43,553 nt of DNA, from assembly GCA_016181265.1 (NCBI GenBank), contig JACOZP010000002.1, forward strand, positions 1 to 43,553, in the 5' to 3' direction. A model generated the notes under the pieces. The model saw nothing but the letters and a program-made list of their open reading frames with translations. It was not told the origin of the DNA and did no database searches. Source of the DNA: Candidatus Woesearchaeota archaeon (lineage in GTDB: Archaea > Nanobdellota > Nanobdellia > Woesearchaeales > GW2011-AR9). The stretch's first letter is position 1, and every line of letters starts with the position of its first letter. Below are positions 36,999 to 43,553 of the stretch, piece after piece. The translations under genes were made by a program, and so were the position numbers.

Positions 36999-38360
36999 CT
37001 AACATTCAATACCGGCATCTTCGATTTGTTTAGCGGTCATACATTTTGCTAACAATTCACAGAATGAAGAGATATCCATGGTCGGATCAACAGCGAATCC
37101 TGCTTCAATAAATTTTGAGGGGAGAACATACATCTGTTTTTTTGTGTGTACCGCTTTGATATTTGTACAGCTAAGATCATTGCTGACTAGATCAAATGCT
37201 TCCCAACTCTTGAACTTGACCGCGAAGCCATACTTATCTGTATTATCACAATTCAGAGCAGCTTCTTTTACGGTATTTCCATTTTTCGTCTTTGTCACGC
37301 GATAAGAAGCGGCGTTATCCGCTTCTTCTACTTCGACGCAGAGATCGAATTGTTTTGCCAAACCATAAAACTGGTTGTTTTCCAGATTTTTCTCGATGTT
37401 CTCTTTCATCGCTGAGCTTAATTCTCCAGCATCTTTAAAATAAATGGCGTGACCCGTCGTAACTCCTTTCAAGACTAAAATAATCCCTACAACAAAGAAT
37501 AACGCGAAACCTGCTAATAACATCACTTTCTTCGAATCAACACCCGCTGGACCTGCTTGTCCTGTTGCCGTGCCTCCTTGAGCAGAACCTTTTGTCGCTT
37601 GTCGGTACGCTTGTTTGATATCATCTTCTGCCCAGCCGGCACGAAGTAATGTTTGATGGACTTGTGCGAAGCGCTGACCTTGTTTTGCTTGTTTGACGAT
37701 GTATTGTACTAAGCGTGGATCGGCTTTCTTTATCTTAAGATAATATTGCAATCCTAGAAAAAAAGCTCCACTAAGTAGAATCAATCCTAAAATAGTAACA
37801 ATTAACTTAAATCTCTGGATTTTTGCCACATCATCTTCCACCGTCTGGAGATCTTTTTTCGCTGCTCCTACATCTGTTTGCAATCCTGCTAATCCCGTTG
37901 CGACTGCCGTTACATCTTTTTGGATTGCCTCTTTGGATTGAACTTGTTGCGAACTAATCGAGTCTACCTTCTGTCCGAGAGTAGTTATTTGCTGCTGAAT
38001 CAAGAGGATAACTTGTTCGAGATTAGCAACTCGATCTTCCACACTCGCTGACTGTAACTGTAAGAGATTTAACTTTTCTTCTATGGCTTGTGTTGTAATT
38101 GAAGGCGCGGTTGATACATCTGTAACATTTTGAGTTGATTGGGTGTCGGCGATCTCTTCACTGATAAAACAAGTATAAGTCTCTTCAGAACAATAACATT
38201 CCTCGTTAGAACAGAAATCAGCAGCAGCCGTATCTACTATACAATCTTCACTCACTGAACAAATACTATCTGGAATCTCCGTATCGGCACCAAACACTAG
38301 CATACTACTAAGAATCCCAAGCACAACAGCTACAATGAATATGGCTTTTTCTCTTTGCAT
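36999..38360 (-). CDS. Membrane protein with signal peptide, Cys-rich module, coiled coil and two TM segments
   Basis: CSVSEDCIVDTAAADFCSNEECYCSEETYTC; coiled coil; RFAQVHQTLLRAGWAEDDIKQAYRQAT module; TM LLAGFALFFVVGIILVL. Confidence 0.8.
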   Translation of the reverse strand: MQREKAIFIVAVVLGILSSMLVFGADTEIPDSICSVSEDCIVDTAAADFCSNEECYCSEETYTCFISEEIADTQSTQNVTDVSTAPSITTQAIEEKLNLLQLQSASVEDRVANLEQVILLIQQQITTLGQKVDSISSQQVQSKEAIQKDVTAVATGLAGLQTDVGAAKKDLQTVEDDVAKIQRFKLIVTILGLILLSGAFFLGLQYYLKIKKADPRLVQYIVKQAKQGQRFAQVHQTLLRAGWAEDDIKQAYRQATKGSAQGGTATGQAGPAGVDSKKVMLLAGFALFFVVGIILVLKGVTTGHAIYFKDAGELSSAMKENIEKNLENNQFYGLAKQFDLCVEVEEADNAASYRVTKTKNGNTVKEAALNCDNTDKYGFAVKFKSWEAFDLVSNDLSCTNIKAVHTKKQMYVLPSKFIEAGFAVDPTMDISSFCELLAKCMTAKQIEDAGIEC

Positions 38361-38461
38361 TCTATCACTCTTAATAACGTTAAGTATCCTTTTTCGTATT
38401 TATATACTTTTGCTTTCTGCTAACGGAAAGTTTATATAAATCTCTTCCTCTGGCAAGAACT

Positions 38462-39757
38462 ATGTTAGACATCAATTTCGTACGTGAACATCCCGAGATT
38501 GTCAAACAGTCTGAGAAACGACGTGGTCATGATCTCTCGCTTGTCCCGCAAGTTCTGAAATTCGACGAGGAATGGCGTAAGGCTCTGAAAGAAGTAGAAA
38601 TCTTAAAGCACCAACGCAACGTTGTTTCCGAAGAGATCAATAAAGCGAAGAAAGCGAAAGAAGAAAAAAAAGCAGCTACAAAAATCCAAGAGATGCGCAC
38701 CGTCGCTGATGAAATCCGCAGGCAAGAAGAAAAAGTTGATGAACTCTTAAACCAACGGAATACTACATTAAAGAAAATTGGTAACATCCTTCACCCATCT
38801 GTTCCCGAAGGAAAAGATGAAGCTGATAACAAAGAGATCAAAAAGATTGGCAAACTTCCCAAATTTACATTTCCAATCAAAGATCATATTGAACTGGGTT
38901 TGGAATTAGATCTTATTGACCTAGAGACCGCAGCGAAAAACTCCGGTGCACGATTTTATTACCTTAAGAACGAAGCAGTCCTTCTCAGCCAAGCCTTGCA
39001 GCGTTTTGCCATGGATCGCCTCCTCAAAAAAGGATATACGCTTATCCAAACACCGTATATGCTTAATCGTGCTGCGTTGGAAGGCGGCGTCAATCTTGCC
39101 GATTTCGAAGAGACGATCTATAAGATTGAAGGCGAAGACTTGTATCTCATCGCTACCTCTGAACATCCCCTCGTTGCTCTTAAGAAAGACCAAGTGCTTG
39201 ACGAAAAAGAATTGCCGCTCAAGATTTGTGGGGTCAGCGCTTGCTTCCGTAAAGAATTAGGATCCCACGGCCGCGATACTAAAGGCATCTTCCGTGTTCA
39301 TCAATTCCACAAAGTGGAGCAGATCGTCTATTGCCTGCCTGAGAATTCAGAGAAGTTTTTCAAAGAGATGCAGAAGAACGCTGAGGAATTATTTGAAGAA
39401 TTAGAAATTCCCTTTCGGGTTGTGCAAATCTGTACTGGTGACATCGGTAACAAGCAAGCATTGCAATATGACATCGAAGCTTGGTTCCCGGGACAGAAAG
39501 AAAAGACCGGAGCGTATCGTGAAGTTACTTCCTGCAGCAATTGTACGGACTATCAGTCCGTTACGTTGAATACCAAAGTCTTGCGCAAAGAAGGGGCTAA
39601 GCAATTTGTTCACATCCTTAACAATACTGCTCTCACCGACACACGACCGATTGCCGCTATCTTAGAAAACTTTCAGACTAAAGAGGGCACGGTAAAGATC
39701 CCGAAAGCTTTGTGGCCGTATATGGGCGGGATGAAAGAGATTAAGCGGAAGAAATAA
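38462..39757 (+). CDS. serS: Seryl-tRNA synthetase, bacterial/common type
   Basis: MLDINFVREHPEIVKQSEKRRG, HQFHKVEQIVYC, SNCTDYQS. Confidence 0.97.
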   Translation: MLDINFVREHPEIVKQSEKRRGHDLSLVPQVLKFDEEWRKALKEVEILKHQRNVVSEEINKAKKAKEEKKAATKIQEMRTVADEIRRQEEKVDELLNQRNTTLKKIGNILHPSVPEGKDEADNKEIKKIGKLPKFTFPIKDHIELGLELDLIDLETAAKNSGARFYYLKNEAVLLSQALQRFAMDRLLKKGYTLIQTPYMLNRAALEGGVNLADFEETIYKIEGEDLYLIATSEHPLVALKKDQVLDEKELPLKICGVSACFRKELGSHGRDTKGIFRVHQFHKVEQIVYCLPENSEKFFKEMQKNAEELFEELEIPFRVVQICTGDIGNKQALQYDIEAWFPGQKEKTGAYREVTSCSNCTDYQSVTLNTKVLRKEGAKQFVHILNNTALTDTRPIAAILENFQTKEGTVKIPKALWPYMGGMKEIKRKK

Positions 39758-39758
39758 A

Positions 39759-40190
39759 TCATCCTTCCCAGCCAATACAACACAACTCTCCGGTCTTGCA
39801 GATGCGTGCTTTCTTGCAGCCCTCGATAGACGGGTATTGTTTGACTAACGATTCCATAATAGAATTCCAACGGCTGACCACATCAACCAAGACATCCTTA
39901 ACTTCTTTCTTTCGTGTTCCTCGTAATTGTTCATAGAGAATTTCCATCTGTGCAGTTACCCGATTAAGATAACGTTGGAATAATTCCTGTCGTGCCTGGA
40001 GGCGAATTTCATCTTTTTGATATCTTTGCAGATCATACCAATAATTTCCTGCTTTATCTATATCCTCTTTAATCTTTTGCAAATCTAATGCCAATAATTT
40101 CGCTACCGTCTGAGCTCGTGGCGTCAACCGATTATCATATTCTAATTTGCTTAACAGAGAAATAACACTCCACGATTGTTTGGGCGACAT
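39759..40190 (-). CDS. Hypothetical protein with C-terminal Cys motif (ORF may extend to 40286)
   Basis: MSPKQSWSVISLLSKLEYDNRLTPRAQTVAKLLALDLQKI... CKKARICKTGELCCIGW. Confidence 0.65.
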   Translation of the reverse strand: MSPKQSWSVISLLSKLEYDNRLTPRAQTVAKLLALDLQKIKEDIDKAGNYWYDLQRYQKDEIRLQARQELFQRYLNRVTAQMEILYEQLRGTRKKEVKDVLVDVVSRWNSIMESLVKQYPSIEGCKKARICKTGELCCIGWEG

Positions 40191-40320
40191 CAATGAAAGA
40201 AGAAGAGACTTACTTATATTTTTGATGGGTAGTAGGATAGTTATATTCGAGAAGAATAATTTTCTTACTATATCTCTCATTTTCATAACTTATTTAATCC
40301 CTCTTTCCATTTTACTTCAC

Positions 40321-40758
40321 ATGTCATTCCTTTCCACTTTTCGTCTTTCTCTTTTTGGTGAACCCCGCGTCCGTGGCTATGTTCATGATTCACAGAGTGG
40401 CGATACTCAATCTGTACAGAGATACTGCACAACTTCCCTCGCTTTTCTTCATCAACAGGGGATGATCAATCTCAGTGCTAGTCCGGCATCGTGGTACATC
40501 GGTCTTGTCTGGTACGATTCTTCATCTTCGGCAGACGTTCTTGATCTCTTTCATTTCAGCAACTATCAGGGATGGCCCGGCAATCCCGATGTTCGGAATT
40601 TTGTCGTACATCACGGTGTGTATCAACCCGGTCCGATCACGTGCACGCAAGGAATCATTTTGTTGGGTCAAGAAGAACAACTGCGCAGAAGAACATCCTC
40701 ATTAGAACATTATTTACAACAAACAGTGGATTTAGATTTGATAAACAAACTTCTCTGA
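40321..40758 (+). CDS. Hypothetical protein
   Basis: ATG at 40321; 145 aa; compact domain before orc1. Confidence 0.6.
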   Translation: MSFLSTFRLSLFGEPRVRGYVHDSQSGDTQSVQRYCTTSLAFLHQQGMINLSASPASWYIGLVWYDSSSSADVLDLFHFSNYQGWPGNPDVRNFVVHHGVYQPGPITCTQGIILLGQEEQLRRRTSSLEHYLQQTVDLDLINKLL

Positions 40759-40813
40759 CTCTATCCCTCTGCTTCCAAAATTAATATAAACTATCTCCTT
40801 CCTCTTCTCTATT

Positions 40814-41881
40814 ATGTCCTTATTCAAAGATATGCTCAAGAGTGGCGAATCTATTTTTCGTGACACCCTCTTCCTCAACTACGATTTCCAGCCGAAGACC
40901 CTTTTCGCTCGCGAGAATGAACAACAACGCTTTGCTGTTACCATCCGTCCTCTCTTAGAAGGACACACTGGTCGGAATCTGTTCGTCTACGGCGCACCCG
41001 GGATCGGTAAGACCACTGCCTGTAAACATGTCCTGCGTGAGCTGCAAGAAACCTCTGACGAAGTCGTCCCATTATACATCAACTGCTGGAAAGAGAATAC
41101 CACCTACAAAATATTCTACCGCATTTGTGAAGATCTCGGCTACAAATTCATCCAGAGCAAAAAGACCAATGAACTTCTTGCTCTTATCACTGCCAAACTC
41201 AACAAAGGTAGCGCTGTCTTCGTCTTTGACGAGATTGATAAATTAGAAGATACTGACTTTCTTTATAGCATCTTGGAAGATATCTATCGCAAATCGATCA
41301 TCATGATTACTAATTATCGCGATAGTTACAGCGAACTCGATGAACGCATCCGCAGCCGTCTTGGTCCGGAGTTTCTCTTCTTCCGTCCTTATAACGAAGC
41401 GGAGCTCACTCAAATCCTGACGCAGCGTTGCGAATATGCGTTTGTCCCTGGCTGCTGGGATCCGGAAGCATTCAAAGAGGTCGTCGAGAAGTGTGCTGAA
41501 GTCAAAGATGTCCGTGTCGGCCTTTTCTTGATGCGCGAAGCAGGTAATCTTGCCGAAGAGAAAAGCTCACGTAAGATCGTGGACGAGCACGTTGCCCGAG
41601 CCATCATGAAAGTAGATGATTTTTATATCAAACCAAAAGAAGGATTAGACGAAGATCTGCAGGTCATCCTTGATGTCATCCGTGACCACGGCGGGAAAAA
41701 GATCGGAGATATTTTTGGTGCGTACTCTGAGATGGGCGGGGAGTTAAGTTACAAGAGTTTCCAGCGACGGATCTTAAAGTTAGAAGAAGGCAAGTTTATT
41801 TCCACCGAAAAACAGTCCGGAAAAGAAGGTAATACCACTATTATTCATCACATCCCTAATCGAAAATTGACGGAGTTTTAG
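40814..41881 (+). CDS. cdc6: Orc1/Cdc6 replication initiator
   Basis: FARENEQQRFAVTIRPLLEG, Walker A YGAPGIGKTT, Walker B FVFDEIDKLED, C-terminal winged helix. Confidence 0.94.
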   Translation: MSLFKDMLKSGESIFRDTLFLNYDFQPKTLFARENEQQRFAVTIRPLLEGHTGRNLFVYGAPGIGKTTACKHVLRELQETSDEVVPLYINCWKENTTYKIFYRICEDLGYKFIQSKKTNELLALITAKLNKGSAVFVFDEIDKLEDTDFLYSILEDIYRKSIIMITNYRDSYSELDERIRSRLGPEFLFFRPYNEAELTQILTQRCEYAFVPGCWDPEAFKEVVEKCAEVKDVRVGLFLMREAGNLAEEKSSRKIVDEHVARAIMKVDDFYIKPKEGLDEDLQVILDVIRDHGGKKIGDIFGAYSEMGGELSYKSFQRRILKLEEGKFISTEKQSGKEGNTTIIHHIPNRKLTEF

Positions 41882-41970
41882 TAAACGACAAAATAAAGAT
41901 ATCACTAATCTTATCGTTTACTATATAGTGAGCGACACGTTTCTCTGCATTATTTATTATCGCTCACTAT
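41879..41970. repeat. Complex inverted-repeat element E (two tandem hairpins)
   Basis: 41879-41888/41914-41923 (10 bp), 41925-41935/41960-41970 (11 bp). Confidence 0.85.
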
Positions 41971-42012
41971 TTTGAGAGAAAGATTTTAAAGTTGTGAGTT
42001 AATTAATTATTT

Positions 42013-42573
42013 ATGGACAACATTAACGGGCTTCGTAAGCTGTATCAATTAAAGAACGTTGAAAGAGCTTGCTCTGTCTGGGGGAGAAAAGAAAGCACCG
42101 CCGAACATAGTTGGAGCTGTTTAATTCTCGCTGATTATTTTCTGAGTAGTATCAATAAGCCAGAGCTCAACCGTCTTAAAGTGTATGAACTATTGATGTA
42201 TCACGACGTGGTAGAGATTGAGACGGGAGATGTTAATATCACAAATGAGAAAATGCAAAAAGGCAAACAGAAAAGAGAGCAAGAAGCAATGCATGTTCTC
42301 AAAGAACATATCCCCGCTGTTTTAAGACAGAAATTTGTCAATCTTTTTACAGAATTTGAAGAGCAAAAGACGGCGGAAGCCAAGTTTGCTAAAGCTATCG
42401 ATGCGCTTGATGCAGAGATCCACGAATTAGATTACAAAGATGATTGGAAAGGCTGGACAGAAGAATTTCTCCGAAGAAAGAAGCAGCCTCTTTTTGAGAC
42501 TTTTCCAGAATTACGTGCGACGTTCGAAAAAACGATTCAATTCTGTCGCGAACACGGTTATTTCACTCAGTGA
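42013..42573 (+). CDS. HD-domain phosphohydrolase (YfbR-like)
   Basis: ENTAEHSWSCLILADYFL-like EHSW, YHDVVEIETGDV. Confidence 0.92.
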   Translation: MDNINGLRKLYQLKNVERACSVWGRKESTAEHSWSCLILADYFLSSINKPELNRLKVYELLMYHDVVEIETGDVNITNEKMQKGKQKREQEAMHVLKEHIPAVLRQKFVNLFTEFEEQKTAEAKFAKAIDALDAEIHELDYKDDWKGWTEEFLRRKKQPLFETFPELRATFEKTIQFCREHGYFTQ

Positions 42574-43201
42574 TCTTCGCTGATCGCGGTATTCCGATAT
42601 CTACGATCACGCTTTTTTCTTGAAACGTTTCCAATCCTTTTTTTAGATCATGCAAGGCCACAATTAGATCCACAGCACATGCTTTCTCCAGCACTTCTCC
42701 CGTATCGGGATGAATTCCCGTAGGCACATCTACTGCTACTTTGTAGCCGTTCAATGAATTGAAATAATCAATCGCCACTTTTATCTGCTCACGCATTGCG
42801 CCTTTCACTCCCGTACCCAATAGCGCATCGACGAGAATTAATTCCGCACCCTTTTGGAACTTAAATTTCTTCAGGTCTTCCTCATTTTCTACGGAAATGA
42901 TCGTGATTTGTTTTTGGATCTTCGCATAATTCTTTAATGTCTCTGGACCCATTTTCTCCTTTGATCCAAACAATAATACGATCACGGGACATTCTTCTGC
43001 GAAATACCGCGCGGCAACGAGTCCATCTCCTCCATTATTTCCCTGACCCGCAAAAATGACCACATGCTTATTCTTGATATCTGTCTTTTTCCGTACCATT
43101 CGGAAAATCTGTTTACCGGCATTCTCCATCATCTGATTGATCGATACACCATTATCGATCGCCAGAAATTCTAACTCTCTCATCTCATCTATCGTAATCA
43201 T
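42563..43201 (-). CDS. NAD(P)H-hydrate epimerase (YjeF N-terminal domain only)
   Basis: MITIDEMRELEFLAIDNGVSINQMMENAGKQI, VIFAGQGNNGGDGLVAARY, VDVPTGIHPDTG. Confidence 0.94.
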   Translation of the reverse strand: MITIDEMRELEFLAIDNGVSINQMMENAGKQIFRMVRKKTDIKNKHVVIFAGQGNNGGDGLVAARYFAEECPVIVLLFGSKEKMGPETLKNYAKIQKQITIISVENEEDLKKFKFQKGAELILVDALLGTGVKGAMREQIKVAIDYFNSLNGYKVAVDVPTGIHPDTGEVLEKACAVDLIVALHDLKKGLETFQEKSVIVDIGIPRSAKITE

Positions 43202-43250
43202 AAGTAGAAGGACAAAAAATCTGTTTATATAAGTTGTTGTCTTGGAGAAG

Positions 43251-43553
43251 TCAAAAGAGATAGATCAAGACCGCAACTGCTAGTCCGATTAACGCGCCGA
43301 CAACGACTTGTAGGGGGGTATGGCCCAGAGAATAATGGAAGCGTGATTTTAGATGATGCATCTGGAATAATTTTTGGATCGCCTTTCCTTCCATCCCTAC
43401 AGAACGACGTACCCCAAATGCGTCGCGCAGAACGATCAACGCCAAGACAAGACTAATCGCAAAAGCACTGGTTGTTCCTTCTCCTAAATAGATACTCGTT
43501 GCCAGTGCGACAACAAATGCTGAGTGTGAGGATGGCATCCCTCCCGTAACGAT
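43251..43553 (-). CDS. Divergent PAP2 family (DUF212) membrane protein, 5' end outside the window
   Basis: GMPSSHSAFVVALATSIYL...RDAFGVRRSVG...LGHTPLQVVVGALIG. Confidence 0.9.
   Translation of the reverse strand: MVTGGMPSSHSAFVVALATSIYLGEGTTSAFAISLVLALIVLRDAFGVRRSVGMEGKAIQKLFQMHHLKSRFHYSLGHTPLQVVVGALIGLAVAVLIYLF

Noticed and set aside
1-43553. Search for CRISPR arrays, transposases, rRNA and tRNA genes
   Set aside because: No regularly spaced repeats, transposase motifs or tRNA/rRNA signatures were recognised by eye; a tRNAscan/Infernal run would be needed to exclude them firmly.

Overview
The window looks like an archaeal chromosome segment. Evidence: orc1/cdc6, rfcL, proteasome alpha, exosome rrp4/rrp41/rrp42, RNase P Pop5, rpoK, aIF2-alpha, Nop10, L44e/S27e/S15 and TATA-box promoters. 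The small-gene style suggests a DPANN or Woesearchaeota-like lineage, but that is only an inference. About 44 protein genes are supported, including two genes of 55-59 aa that the ORF track misses (a DUF5679-like Zn protein and Nop10). I saw no CRISPR array, transposase, rRNA or clear tRNA. The most unusual signal is a set of complex intergenic inverted-repeat elements: nested or tandem hairpins with perfect 8-14 bp arms. They lie at about 21-90, 14412-14562, 20505-20724, 33566-33786 and 41879-41970, with a related nested leader at 23540-23623. Several share motifs (TAGTAAAYGAC, GAGCGAC/GTCGCTC, GAAATGAGAA-loop-TTCTCATTTC). In two cases the 5' arm begins exactly on the TAG stop codon of the upstream gene. 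Other points of interest: a right-handed beta-helix lipoprotein inserted in the archaeal exosome superoperon, a TrmB-linked cassette of duplicated small membrane-like proteins, and orphan proteins with residual HEXXH, kinase-like and JAMM-like motifs. All calls come from reading the sequence by eye; no searches or folding were run.
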